Positions 44,723 to 57,181 of a stretch of 64,000 bases of DNA are shown piece by piece (position 1 is the stretch's first letter; the number at the start of each line of letters is the position of its first letter). Source of the DNA: Symsagittifera roscoffensis (Eukaryota > Xenacoelomorpha > Acoela > Convolutidae). Under the pieces are notes generated by a model, which was given only the letters and a program-made list of their open reading frames with translations, did no database searches and was not told the origin of the DNA. The stretch is taken from the NCBI RefSeq assembly GCF_963678635.1, contig NC_087065.1, positions 47,620,446 to 47,684,445 on the forward strand, in the 5' to 3' direction. A program made the position numbers and the translations under genes.

Positions 44723-47700
44723 TTTTGTTTATTTTTCTCTGAGATTTTTGTTAATAATATATAAAGGTTTGGATGTGTTGTGTAGTGATCAATTGTAAGG
44801 ATTGAAATAATTTAGTTTAAGTTTTTGTGAGATTTGCTGGGTTCAATGAATACGAATTTTTATTAGATAAATCAATAGTGCTATGGGGCTGTTTAAGCTT
44901 TTTTAAGATAGAAGTTAGCTCTGGGGTATTGCTGCGGGAGAGAAAAGTTAATTCATGAATATTTTTGTGTGGGTGTTTGGACAAAATTGTGATTTGATCC
45001 TATTGGATATTGGTGATATACCAAATAATTTTTGTGGATTTATTTTTCAATTTTAGTTTTCAAATAAATGCTGTTGTATTGACTTGAATAAAGTTGGTCA
45101 TAGCATTCTACATCATTTTTGAGACATAAAAATATATATATGTGATGATAAACAATATAAGGAATATTTAAATTTTTCTAATGAATTTGTTATTATTTGA
45201 ATTTTGTTGAGGAAAAATTTATAGTTCTAATAAAAAATGATTAAAATTCAAGGAATTTTGTGCTTGGGTATATGATGATATCAAAAAGCAATCGGGAGTG
45301 AAGCAATTAATTGTTCTTGCAGTATATAAATTATATTATTTGGTATTTTTATTTGCTGAAGAATTGTGTCAATTTCGCGAGTATATTGTCAAAAAAAGAC
45401 GTATAATTCGTGTTTATTGTCATTAGTGTGTTTAGATAGTATACTAATTTGATCTTTTTCAGTGTTAGTGATATGCCATATGATGTTGGAGACTTTATTT
45501 CCTAATTTGAGTTTTAAATTTGTTGTACTGACATCAATTTTAAAATGTGTTGACATTAATTTTTACGGTGTTTGTTTTCCTTTTCTTAAGCTAAGTTGTT
45601 TTATTTGATTAGTATGTTTTAGAGTTATGAAAACCTCCCAGGATTTTTTTGATTATTTCTAAAATTTTTTAGTTTTTCAAGTTTTTGTTCGCTGAAACCT
45701 TAGCTGAAACCTGAAACTTTGTTCAAGTGAAGTTTTATTGATGCCTTTGTGATGATTAACAATATAATCATATGTCTTTTTAGGTTATTACTGGCTCAGA
45801 ACTTTAATTTTTTTGTTAAACGTTTTACAAAAATTTTGGACTGAAACGATAATCTGAAACCTGAAATTATGATAGCTGAAAATGAGTTTTTTATCTTAAA
45901 ATTGTCTAAAAGCTTTAGTTAAGCTGGTTTATGCTTTATTATGCAAAAACTCTCGAGAAAACCGAATCTTTTGATATCCTAAACATAGTTTTTGAAATCT
46001 CAAACCTAAAACTCTTAATCTCTCTCAAACTCGATGCATGAAAATAAATAGTTGGTTTTTGATAGCTGGTCTAGTGGAAACTAGAATTATGAACAGGTTT
46101 GTATTTTCAAAATCACAAAATTGTTTGCGAAAACCTAAGTTTTTGGGGCTGAAACTATGATTTCTAGAACTGAAACTATGGTTTGATCACTTGGTTTCAG
46201 AATTTTGGGATTGAAAATGTAGGTTGGTATCTCTAATATATTTCTATTCCAGCAATAAAATTGCCAAAAAGATGAGCATTTTAGCCTAAAACGACTTTTT
46301 TAGTTGTCTGAAACTATAAGTTTGAGGGCTCAAACTAACACTTTCTAGAAGTTTTTTGAGTTTAAAAATTGGTTCGTGCATTAAGGATTCCTATTATCTT
46401 TCAATATTTCACAAAATTTTGACTTGGGAAGCAAGATTTTTGGGTCTGAATCCAAAAACACCAATTCTGAAACGTACGTTTCAGCCTTAGTAACCAAATT
46501 TCAAAACTGGTTTGGTGGGTTTTAACACCGTTAGTTTTCTCTAGAAAGTCAAAATTCGACGTTCGGAGCCCAATTTTGAGACCAAAAACTCAGTTTTTGT
46601 GTTCTGAAACCTGAAACTAACAAAAACTTACCATTTAAGACCCGGTTTTTGACTTTTGGTATTCAAATTTGGGTTTCACTAGTTCAACTTTTGCTGTTTT
46701 ACCCGAATCCGTTTACAGAAACTTAAACTTTTGACCGGAAACTATACTTATTTTAACTAAAACATTTGACCCTACAACTGAAACTTAGACTGAAACCAAA
46801 AATTTTGGCTTGTAAAAACCAAATTTTTTCTGCTTAGGCTATCATATGAAACGTATTTTTTCAATATAAAGTAGATGTGTCAGTGTTTTAGACTTAGTTT
46901 TTGTTGTGAAACCTGATATTTTTGTACTGAAACCAAAACTTGGTGTTTGGTGTTATGTGGTTATCGTTCAAGATTGGTTTTAGTGCGTATTCTTATAGCT
47001 TATTAGGTTTATATTCAAACTGTGTCATAAAAAACCGATGATTTATTAAAAAACACCCAAATCCGTTCCTTCCTTCTTGGTTTTTGTTATTTTCTTCGTT
47101 AGTTTCAGTAATTGGTAGCGTCACTGATGGATGATTTAGATTTAAGTTACGTTAAGGTGGATAAAATTAAAATTAGTGTAAGAAAAGTTGAGGATAAGCC
47201 TCGAAAAATGATGAAGGATTAGAATGAATAGCAACAAGCGTGGATGGTTTGAGATAATGTGATGAAGAATTCAATTTATCATACAATTTAGACTTAGTTT
47301 TTGTTGTGAAACCTGATAGTTTTGTACTGAAACCAAAACATGGTGTTTGGTGTTATGTGGTTATCGTTCAAGATTGGTTTTAGTGCGTATTCTTATCGCT
47401 TATTAGGTTTATATTCAAATTATATTCTCCTAGATTGCACATTTGACCACTTAACCCTCTCGAAAAAATAAATGAAGATATTTAATAAGTTTTTGAGCAA
47501 TTTAGTTGAATACGGGATTTAGTTAATTTTAGTGCTGATAATTTTAAATGAAGTTTCGGCATGTAATTAGTGGTTTACTGGACAAAAAGGGTAAATCTTA
47601 CTAGCGGACTTAGGCAGAGAACGATTCTTTCAGAAATTTTATATATTATTATAATAATAGATAATAGTTAAGTTCATGAGCTAATCTCAGTTAGAAAACC

Positions 47701-47979
47701 GGATTATAGACCTCGAGGTGGAGGAATATAGTGGGCGACTGTTAGCGCAGGGGATACTTATCGCAAGAACCCTACTAGGAATGTCTGTCAAGAAGACAAT
47801 GAAATTGTGTTTCTATCGAAAGACACGCATTGTCTCGTGGCTTTTTGAGGTTGGAAACTAATCTGACAAATACTCACAGATCCTAATAATAATATATTTT
47901 TTTGAATTTTAAAAGCTGTTTCAAGTTTGTTGGAAAAAGAATTTCTTAAGGAGTAGTTCTCTGCTGCGGTCGCACCAGT
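44723..47979 (-). other. Unusually long, repeat-rich leader of the LTR element
   Basis: About 3.25 kb between the 5' LTR and gag without coding potential. 45,690-47,020 repeats the words CTGAAACC, TGAAACTA and GAAACCTGAAAC irregularly, many times. A ~133-bp block at 46,887-47,020 (starting TTTAGACTTAG) recurs at 47,288-47,421 with only a few differences. Confidence 0.5.
47960..47977 (-). other. Candidate tRNA primer-binding site
   Basis: The minus strand reads TGGTGCGACCGCAGCAGA starting two bases inside the 5' LTR end. Position and the initial TGG (pairing with tRNA CCA) fit a PBS. I could not assign the tRNA with confidence. Confidence 0.6.
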
Positions 47980-49130
47980 TTTACTGTGCGTTCATTGCTG
48001 GTCGATTGCTTAGTAAATTTATCCTAAGTTATGAGTCTCACCTTAGATCGTCAAATTGTCTTGACAAAGGTTAAAGTAAAAACAATAGTTAGAAAAGGTA
48101 TGAATTAATTAGCTGGTTAAATACAAAGCACAGGGTTATTAGATTATATAAACGAATCGAACAGCTTAAAGAAATATATTTATCAGGGGAGGTTGAGTTA
48201 ATCTTATTTTGTTCATCAATATTTTATCTTCTTACTAAGGTCGATGATTGTTTAGTATTCTTGGGTCGCCCTTGTTGTGTCCACTTCGGCACTTCTGGTT
48301 GGTCGTCTGTATCGTCCTTGCCGTAATCCTTTCGATCCTTATGGTTCAGACTTCCTCAGGTGTGGGTATCTCGAGTACCTCGATATATAAGATTTATCGA
48401 ATTTTAAACGAGAATTTTTTCTCTATTTTATTTGGGAAAAAAACTAGATTAATGTTATTGTTACGGCAGAAAAGAAAAATTATTTATTTTGAAAAGATCT
48501 GACTAAAGAGACCTGACTTGCTGCTTACTGAGCAAAATGAAACACTGAAGATTTCAGGCCAGTCTTTTTGCTCGGAAGCATAAAACGGCGGCTGATTCAA
48601 TCTTTAATTATTCAGGTTTTACCTGCTCCTTTATTCTCCCTTTCTTATAAGGGAATTTTGAACTAGTTTTCATTTGATTTTTTCAAATGAAGTATCTTTA
48701 AATTTTTAGTCCTCTCTGATTAAAACCGCAGCCTTCAGTTTTCTCTGATTACAAATTCATATTACTCTCTCTGATGCATCATATTGCAGGTGCGTCTCTG
48801 CTTAATCAAAGCAAGGAGAATTTGACTGCAGCCGGCGAGATTGCTAAATATTTATCCATTTTGTTTCAAGTTAAAGTTAAAAGGGACGTGTTAATAATCG
48901 CCCCCCTTTTAAAATAGTGAGCATGAAAAAATGAGAAAAATTGGACAAGTATTTAAAAAGTAGTTCATTTTCAAACCAAGATTTTATAGTCCTAATAAGA
49001 GTAAATCAGTCAATATCTGATTTAGTGAAAAGAGGCTTTAATTTAAATGGCACGCTCCAATTTAGAATTGGGTCGTTAAATAAACAATTAAGACAATGGT
49101 CTTTTGTCTGTGTAGTATTTTCAATACTAC
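47980..49130 (-). repeat. 5' LTR of the second retrotransposon (1151 bp)
   Basis: Collinear with 39,155-40,281. Ends in plus orientation: TTTACTGTGCG...AATACTAC. The 3' terminal word GTAGTATTTTCAATACTAC is itself a short palindrome (49,112-49,130). Confidence 0.85.
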
Positions 49131-49135
49131 AACGG
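49131..49135. other. Target-site duplication AACGG (right)
   Basis: Matches 39,150-39,154 on the other side of the element. Confidence 0.65.
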
Positions 49136-49137
49136 TT

Positions 49138-49305
49138 TTTTTGACCTGTTTTTTCTTGAAAAATTTGCCTGCGACGCAATCATTTTAGTCAAAATAGGGT
49201 CTTATAGTGTTTGTTCTGGGATTGCTCGGAAAATCGACCTAAGAAAATAAATTTTTGAATATCCATCCGCCCACGAAACTCGAGAACATCCTAGATCCGC
49301 CCCTT
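49138..49305 (+). mobile_element. hAT-like MITE fragment (right part)
   Basis: Family words GCCTGCGACGCA, CAAAATAGGGTCTTATAGTG and CTAGATCCGCCCCT, right end degraded. It abuts the right target duplication of the LTR element, but no left part is seen at 39.1 kb, so the LTR element need not have inserted into it. Confidence 0.5.
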
Positions 49306-50756
49306 ACTGTGTCCCTGATTGAAAACACGTTGATTATTTTAATATTGGGACCAAGTTGGCACCCCACAAACATGTTTAGGCGGAAGGGTGTTAACTAGGT
49401 TATGAGTTCAATATATCCGCCAATCAGAAGAGAGCATTTTATACGCAGCGCCTAGCAAATTTAATTTAAATTAAACGCTGGTGTGGAGGATCTTAAATTG
49501 GCCTATTGAAGGGGGGCGTATTAACTTGATCCCAATCCTGTTCTCAAAAATGAACAGAGATCAAACCATAAACAAAGAATTCCGACAATGTTTATCCTAG
49601 ATGTCAGCATCAGGATAATACGCCAAAAGTACCAGCTAATCGCTTTTGCATCAGTTTCTTTTGCTATAATTGAAAGATTGAAAGCTGCCGATCAACGCAA
49701 GAAACTGATAAAAAAGTATCAGAATTAAAGAACGCAAACCCACGTCATTGTGGGCCAATATTAAAAGCAAATTATCGTAGTTACATTTAAAAGACAAAGT
49801 TATTAAATAAGACTACTTTTTTAGCCTATGTCAGTCACCCAACGGTCTTTTCTCAAAACGTGATTGAGACTCAAAATGAATGTATTTTCGGTGTTTAGGT
49901 TAACGGCTAAATTTTTGCAAAATTTTGGCAAAAGTTTGAGCTATTTGGTAAGATGCTGTGACAAGAAATTCATGTCTCACAGATACTTGCGTAAACGGTT
50001 TCTGCTAGTTTATATAAATACATATTTTTTCAAGACATTCATGGTGTCATAACCCATGGGCGATCTTGGCAATATCATTGCCTGATCGAGATAAAAAAAT
50101 CCGTCAAAAAATCTTTCTATTCAAAATGGAAACACTAGATTGTTTCCCTAAGAGTTTGCAAAACTGAAGTCGAACTAAGTCATTTCCGGTCATTTTTAAA
50201 CTAAAATTTGCTTAACCAACAAGGTACACTGTTCATTTAAATGGCCCAGAAAAACGAACGAAATTGCAAACTTTAAACACATTTTTCTCAAACTGTATGT
50301 TGCATACGGATAAAAACTGATGACATAAAAAATGCTTGAAATTTTACCAAATTTGATTGCCGCAAATTATTTGGCAAAACTCAAAGTCAATTGTGAACTC
50401 CAAGTTCTTAATCATCCTTGGTGAGTCAACATAGTTCAAGAATTTTATAACTTTTTAAGTTTTGTATGAGTAATTATAAGTTTGCTAGAGGTAAAAAGAA
50501 AAATTCACAGTTACAGCACGATTTTTTAAACATTAACTTCAAACATTTTGCTTAAAAATTGGCGGAGTAGTTTTATCATAATATTTGAAAGGATTGGGGA
50601 GAATTTCGAGTCCATATTAACTCTGAATACCAGTTGTTTTTGGTAAAATTTTATCAACTAAGGTTCAGATCACTTCACATCACAATAATAACATTCAACT
50701 TGTTCCGACTTTCAATGAAAGCGAGGAATTTATATGCCCGGGACGTTATTTTATTC
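49306..50756. other. Non-coding stretch
   Basis: No gene, RNA or repeat boundary recognised. Confidence 0.4.
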
Positions 50757-51604
50757 AAACCAATTTTTCAAAACCTTGGTCTCTCGGGGGATCGGCCTGT
50801 GGATTGGTCGGTAATTCATAGTTTTGCCAAAATTTAATTTATAAAAAACTATTCGAGACCACTTAAATGGCAGTCGGATTCAGGGCTTTGCTGTCTATTT
50901 TAATCTTAACTCGAGCAAAACATATTCCAAAGTTTCCCATATTAATTTTTTTGTCCCCATAATTTATATCTGCGCACTTTGAATTTTCAAAATATTGCCA
51001 AACATACTTTTTGTTGTGAACAGCCTTTTTGGTCAACGAGTGTGAACAAAATTAATTAAACAAAAAACTTTCCTTTTGTCATCTGAAACCAATTTTTTGT
51101 TCATTTGAACATGTAAGAACTCTCTTCAAAAAACTAATTAAACAAAAAGCATCATTGCTTGACCAATAAACTTATATTGAAAACCAATTTTTCAAAACCT
51201 TGGTCTCTCGGGGGATCGGCCTGTGGATTGGTCGGTAATTCATAGTTTTGCCAAAATTTAATTTATAAAAAACTATTCGAGACCACTTAAATGGCAGTCG
51301 GATTCAGGGCTTTGCTGTCTATTTTAATCTTAACTCGAGCAAAACATATTCCAAAGTTTCCCATATTAATTTTTTTGTCCCCATAATTTATATCTGCGCA
51401 CTTTGAATTTTCAAAATATTGCCAAACATACTTTTTGTTGTGAACAGCCTTTTTGGTCAACGAGTGTGAACAAAATTAATTAAACAAAAAACTTTCCTTT
51501 TGTCATCTGAAACCAATTTTTTGTTCATTTGAACATGTAAGAACTCTCTTCAAAAAACTAATTAAACAAAAAGCATCATTGCTTGACCAATAAACTTATA
51601 TTGA
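50757..51604. repeat. Apparently perfect 424-bp tandem duplication
   Basis: 50,757-51,180 and 51,181-51,604 appear identical over 424 bases (start AAACCAATTTTTCAAAACC, end ATAAACTTATATTGA), with a further AAACC at the right junction. No coding potential. Either a very recent duplication or an assembly duplication. Confidence 0.9.
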
Positions 51605-53324
51605 AAACCGAGACGAAATGCCGGAAAATTTGGAACCGAAATTTTTTGAGACATAAATTTACCGCACTTCTATCAAATGTTATTGATCGACATAGATTTC
51701 TGACATGTACCAACAGCAGCAGAGGTAGCCTTGAATATTAAGAACTGCCTGCTGAACAAAAGATTCGAAAATGCATTTTTCATTGCCAAATGCCAAACAT
51801 TTGAAATTTCCAGCCATAACGTTCTGAAACTGTGTTAGTTGGCTGATATTTTAATTTGTTGGGTGTGAGGACATAGTTTGACATAAAAAAGACGGTAATT
51901 AGAACTCGAATTGAAGTAAATAAGGTTTTTTATGATACCGATTTACCAAAAATGGAAGAACAAAAAACTAAATTTATTATACATGCACCTATTATATCTG
52001 CATCTAGTTTATTTATTGCATTATCATTTTCTGTTAATTTTGACTTCGTTTTTGCGAGAAAGGCATTTAGCCAATAGGAACGGCTAGCGATTTTAATTGA
52101 TTGAAATTTTTCCAGCATTCGGTCCCTCCAGCATGAGATCTTTCCCCGTGTAACAGGTTGATTTATTGTTTTTGTTTTACATTGCTGCTGTCAAATTTGT
52201 TTTGTTTTGTTCTCTTCTTGTTTTCGTTCTGCTCTCAGGTACTGCGTGGAGTCAAAATCCAATTTGCCCACTTTCTTGCAGTACCTGAATAAGTTTTGTT
52301 CCTTATACACGAGGGCCGGCACGTTTTGAAGTTAAACTAATTTCTATAATCAACGGCGTTTAGTGATTTATTCTCATTTAAAATTTATTTCAGTGTTTCA
52401 GTGTTTTGTTTCTTTCAGATAATTTCAGTGTTTTGTTGTTGATAGGGCTCGAACGTTGGAGCTTCGCAGCGCATTTGATAATTGGGAAAATTCTTTGTGG
52501 ATACGAATTTATTTCGTGAGAATATGAGCGAATTTTGACCTATAAAACTGGTGTTTTTACCTAACTAGACAGGTGAGTTTGCAGTCTGCTGAGTGTTCCT
52601 TTGCAAGTATATGGAAACATATGGAAATTAAGTTACAGAAAGGTTTTAGGGTCTACTTGCGCGACTAAGCTGCGAAAAATCTCGAGAGATCCTTGACGTA
52701 CTGCTCTCTCATACGTGATGGTAAGTTTTTGTTTTAGTTGAAACATTTCCTGTAGGGCTTTTGTCTTTTTGAGATGCGTTTTGGCCTTTTTCGAGATAGT
52801 TTTATGTCATTTTGTGACGTTTTCGCCTTTTCCTAGACTAAATTTTGAATTTCTCTGATACTTGATTATCTTAAAAGGAAGAAAAGCTCCAAATGTATAT
52901 ATGCGTCTTGATTAATATTCAGACATCTTTAAGAGTTTTTTGTCTCTTATGTCTCTTCTGAAAAAAGATTCCAGATTTTTTTATCCTTATTTTTGTCTGG
53001 AAAGACGTCTATGACAGTAGATGAAAGCTCAAACTTTATTCCGAAATGGTTTTTTTTACATGCGACTTCATATCTGTCGCAAGTATGACTTGATTTATGG
53101 CAATTATGTCATTTCCTCCCCTAAAGTTTATTGAATCGAGGCTTGCTCATGGTTTAATTGACCTAACATATAGAACTTTGCTACCTTGATTCAGTTTCCA
53201 GAAGTATAAGACGGAGAAATTCTTTTATGTCAAGGAAAGGCAGAAGAAATTTTTTTAATAAATGAATAAAAACTAAAACTTAAGATTGTTACAGGCTAAA
53301 ACTTTTGTTCTAATGCAAACTCTA
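51605..53324. other. Non-coding stretch with an 11-bp hairpin
   Basis: TCAGGTACTGC at 52,235-52,245 and its exact complement at 52,278-52,288 flank a 32-base loop, preceded by a pyrimidine-rich tract. No gene or family recognised. Confidence 0.4.
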
Positions 53325-53660
53325 AACAAGATTGCTCGTATAAATGTTTTTTTTTGAAATTTGAGATTTTTTTGTGAAAATCATCCCCCACATGCCATAT
53401 AAAGTACAAAGTGATAGATATGCTCCTACTAAAAAACCAATTATGGCAAATTAGCTTCCTTTAACCAATTTGGAATGATATATCGCGCTTTAATTGTCCC
53501 AAATTGGCCAAAATGGCAAGCGATAAGCCCCCATAACTTAACGAAGTATAATTACAGGTAAAATATTTTTTCTAATTAAACCTCAAGACATCAATACCCT
53601 TCGAATTATTTTAAAAAAACTCCTTCAAAAATGGCTAGTTGAAAAGTTGAAATTTGTCTG
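53325..53660. repeat. Interspersed repeat family (copy B)
   Basis: Shares with 60,238-60,712 ATTGCTCGTAT / ACTGCTCGTAT, ATCCCCCACATGCC, the ATATCGCGC word, CCAATTTGG, CCCCCATAACTT, CCTCAAGACA and AAAATGGCTAGTT in the same order. Confidence 0.6.
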
Positions 53661-53719
53661 ACCTCATGGTTTGTTTTTGACCGCTTTTTCCCCTTCAATT
53701 CTGGTTGCCAAGTTCTGGT

Positions 53720-53965
53720 TGCCACGTCCCCCTTTGGTATAATTTAAAAAATCCATAAAGTGCCTAAAACACGTTTTGTGGCCTGTTTTTCCAAAAGTTT
53801 GCTTGAGGCGCAAAAAATTTTGACAGAGTAGGGTCCTTATAGTGTTTTAAGAGAGCTCGGAAAATCAAATTGGTCGATTTAAAAAAAAGTCGACAAAGTT
53901 TTCAAACTCTCTTTTTTTGAAAAACCGCTCCGTTCTAGAAAAAATTCAGCCTGCGCACGCCACTG
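53720..53965 (+). mobile_element. hAT-like MITE fragment (right part)
   Basis: Recognised by GGCCTGTTTTTCCAAAAG, AGGCGCAAAAAATTTTGAC, GAGCTCGGAAAATCAAATTG and GTCGACAAAG, ending in degraded CGCACGCCACTG. Confidence 0.5.
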
Positions 53966-54759
53966 TTCACGGATCACATTGAAGGTTCTCTGGAATGGCA
54001 GGAGTTGAATTTTTCAGTTTTATATGATAAAATATAATCAAAATCTAACCAAAAAAAAAACAAGCCACGATTTTCAGCGCTTGAGTTTTTCGACACAAAG
54101 ACCTCATAGCCATATATAAAAAGCTATATATTTTTTTGTAATAGTATTGAGTGAAACTCAATTTATGTTTGACTTGACATTTAACAATACGTGGTTACAT
54201 CTGCGATTCATTACCGTCTAACCTGTTGGTTTTCTCATATGATAAAACTTTTCGTATTTGTATTCAGGGCGAAACACAAATATAAAGCAAAACACAAAAA
54301 AGTTACAAGGAAAAAATGCTTGAAATATAATTCTATTGTATAGAAAAAATGGATATCATATCATTTTTATACAACATTTTGTTTCTTTGAATTTGTATGA
54401 CAAGCATTTTTTACATAGTATGGAATTGCATGATAAGCATTTTTTTTAACGTCCCTTTATAATTTTGCGCCTTTATAATTTAAGCAAATTAGCTTGTAAT
54501 TAGTTGATTGAACGCGTAAGGCTTTACTTGCCAGCTCGCTTGAGCAAAAAGAAAATACAAAAATCATCCACGTGGGTTCGCTCCATTTGCACGTGTGTTA
54601 TTGAAGAGAGTACAGTGCTGAGTAAAATTATTATCCGGACGCAACGAACAAAAATGAAAATTCCAACGCGTTTTATCAACAAAAAGTGAACAGAATAATA
54701 GTTTCTTAGATTTTGACCGGAATTAGGTTGGTGCAATTTTCCCCAAAATTCTTAACCAT
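53966..54759. other. Non-coding stretch
   Basis: Overlapping short ORFs near 54,504-54,736 lie on opposite strands and have no family signature. Nothing else seen. Confidence 0.4.
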
Positions 54760-54960
54760 AACTTTGATCCAAAATTGTGCCATTTTTGATTTTTTTTACT
54801 TATCAAGAATTATGCTGCAACTATCAAATTAATTGATGAGAAAGTTATATCAAAAGAAGCCTCGTACATAGCTCAACAAAGTTCTATAAGGTTGAATTTC
54901 CAAAAATCTGTATAAGAGAATATATTTTTGATTGATAGTTTTTGATTACTTTTTTATTGA
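54760..54960. repeat. Diverged half copy of the fold-back element at 1-355
   Basis: Shares TCAAGAATTATGCTGCAAC, AAATTAATTGA, the AAGCCTCGTACATAGC word (AAGCCTCTTACACAGC at the left edge) and the following AT-rich block with positions 20-180. Only one arm is present. Confidence 0.5.
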
Positions 54961-56019
54961 TAGCTTTTGATTGATTACGATGTAAAAATTAAATTGTCCG
55001 ATTTGTTAGCCTCAATTCAATTTTGAACCATTTTGTTATGCGGGATAATTCACAAGCATAAACATTTCACCTTAAATTTTCAGGATTATGAGTAATATCT
55101 AGTCCAGATCATAGCCAATTTGGCTCTTACCAGAACTTTGCAATAAATGATCGGAGTGAAAAAAATATCTTTTTATTTGGTTTTGATGAGTGGATATTTT
55201 CAATGGGGTAAAAAAACTCATTAAAAACTATGATATTGGTCGCCGAAAACTGACTAAATAAAAAATCACATCAAGCATAAATATTCCATTTTTTTTTTCC
55301 AAAATCGCAACAATTACAATGAAATCGAAAACTAAATCGCGAAGTAATTAATTTCAAATCAACACTTTTTTGAATTTTAGAGGAAGCCAATCCAAAATTG
55401 AATCCACTAACTAAATGCTTTCTTTTTATTGCTTAACACTAAAAGTTATGAGATATCGAATTCACAGCAAAAGGGGTAATCGTTAGAGTTTATAATCGAC
55501 GACTGACATCTAAATACTCAGTGAGGCTCTAAAATTTTGTTTATGGTCGAAACATTTCAACCAAAAATAGCACCGAAAATTTTAAAGAGTATATTATATT
55601 CTCTACGGAATGTATTTGGTGTGAGTGAATTACCCTGCGTGCAATTGAGATTAATTCTAGCGTCTTGTAAACAATTTTCATCTCAATTTTTCAAAAGATT
55701 TAGAAATTTTCTTGTTCACCCAACATGGATCAATCTTTTAAAATCAATCTTAAAAAAAATTCCAAACTCAAAGCCTCAGATCGCACAGAGGAGTTTAATA
55801 GAAGTTTACGAACCTATCTAGAAAAATTTCTCAAAACGCATCATTTTGATCAAAGCAGATGGGATGGAATGATAGATCTTAATGTTTTTGTGAGATTTTT
55901 CAAGATATAAAAAAAACTTGTCTGACTTTCTTTTGATTGATGTAGAGCAAGTAGTTCGTATTTTTCTTTCTTTCAAGATTAATTAACGCGAGGTAACAAG
56001 GAAAAGTAATATACAATTC
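54961..56019. other. Non-coding stretch
   Basis: A 94-codon plus-strand frame (55,537-55,821) and an overlapping 61-codon frame (55,725-55,910) were examined; neither matches a known family. Confidence 0.3.
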
Positions 56020-56300
56020 TCTGACTCCTGCCTTAAAAATTTATTTAGGTTACCTTAACTTGCGCTGAAAAGTAAGTTGAATTCTCAAATCCTCCGCATT
56101 TTTGATGCACGAACGAAAAAATCGCTGTTTTCACGACAGAACCGATGGTCAGTTAGCCGATACAAGATGATCACAGAATACATCTAAGTTATTACGTAGG
56201 CTAACTACACAAAAATGTGGTGATATAAAACAATAGGTGTGGCAGGTTCTCCCAGTTTCTCATAGTTATTTAAAAACCCACATTTTATGGCAACAGAAGT
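56020..56300. repeat. Interspersed repeat also found at 19.18-19.44 kb
   Basis: Shared words GCCGATACAAGATGATCACA, GGCTAACTACACAAAAATG (cf. ATTAACTACACGAAAATG), GTGGTGATA and CAATAGGTG. Class unknown. Confidence 0.55.
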
Positions 56301-56689
56301 GTTAAACTTGAATTGTTGAATAACTTTCATCAGATTGAATTAAGTTTTTATGAAATTTTAGTAGCTTTTACAATTGATTAAAATATAGAACGGATTTCTG
56401 TGTCACTTTTTAAACGTAATACAAGCACTTTTCTCAAAATTACCACCTATTGTAACAGATTAATGAAAATTTTACGCAAATTTCTCAGTTTTCTACTTAA
56501 ACCAACTCCACAAAATCTCACATTTCTCAATTCCACAAATTCTCAATTTTAGTTTTGACAAATTTCTTAGATTGCCATGTGTTCACAATAACCAATTTGA
56601 ATTGAATCTTAGATGCGATTTTAGTTCGCAAATCCAATTGCTCCCTGCTGGGGTTTCATAAGGAATTTCTCGTGGAAAGAGAAAAGAAA

Positions 56690-56720
<31 letters not shown>

Positions 56721-56775
56721 GGGCGTGGAAGAGAGAGAGAGAGAGCGAGAGAGAGAGAGAGAGAGAGAGGAGAGA
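56690..56775. repeat. (GA)n microsatellite, compound
   Basis: Long GA runs interrupted by CGGGGCGTGGAA and a single GC step. An apparent Ser/Leu-rich ORF on the minus strand is a translation of this repeat. Confidence 0.9.
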
Positions 56776-56882
56776 CCATTTTTGATATTGAAAAAGACAG
56801 TCCGTGAAAACTTCAATTTAATCAAATATAAAATTTTCAGCATTAAAAAACGGATGACTTAACTCTCTGTTAAAGCTAGATA

Positions 56883-56941
56883 GTGTAGATCAACTTTTTT
56901 ATGGGTGTAGATCAACTTTTTATAGTGTAGATCAACTTTTT
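56883..56941. repeat. Three tandem copies of GTGTAGATCAACTTTTT
   Basis: Copies start at 56,883, 56,905 and 56,925 with variable A/T spacers. Close by, AAAGGGCAAAAAAACT (~56,966) and its near complement (~57,012) form an inverted repeat. Confidence 0.8.
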
Positions 56942-57181
56942 ACTTCCTAATCGCACTTAAAACCCTAAAGGGCAAAAAAACTATAACTCTGTACTTCATT
57001 GTAATCCATTCAAGTTTTTTTGCCCTTTATAAAAACAAAAATTACCTTGTTAGCAAAAGCCACAATTACCGAGGCTCATTTAGTGTAGAAATAATATAAA
57101 GTTTGTAGCATAGGTTGATTTAATTTTGAAAGTTATAATCAAACTTCAAGCAAGCCGTTGCTCGGTTTTCTGAAGAGGTTC

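Larger units (their letters stand above)
39155..49130 (-). mobile_element. Complete-ended, pol-less LTR retrotransposon (Ty3/Gypsy-type gag and protease)
   Basis: About 10 kb, minus strand, bounded by LTRs (5' LTR 47,980-49,130; 3' LTR 39,155-40,281) and a 5-bp target duplication AACGG. Internal order: candidate PBS next to the 5' LTR, a ~3.2-kb non-coding leader, gag (44,722-~43,940), protease (~43,595-43,250), ~2 kb without coding signal, a broken 3' ORF (41,160-40,477) and a polypurine tract. No RT, RNase H or integrase motif was found, so it is non-autonomous or has lost pol. LTR divergence (substitutions plus a ~20-bp indel near 48,330) indicates an old insertion. Ty3/Gypsy is suggested by gag and protease style only. 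Confidence 0.75.

Noticed and set aside
45690-47020. Repeated GAAACC words resembling CRISPR-like repeats
   Set aside because: No constant repeat length or spacing, a eukaryotic context, and location inside an LTR element leader.
55537-55910. Two overlapping plus-strand ORFs (94 and 61 codons)
   Set aside because: No domain or splice support, and the frames overlap each other.
56583-56843. Ser/Leu-rich 86-codon ORF on the minus strand
   Set aside because: It is a translation of the (GA)n microsatellite.
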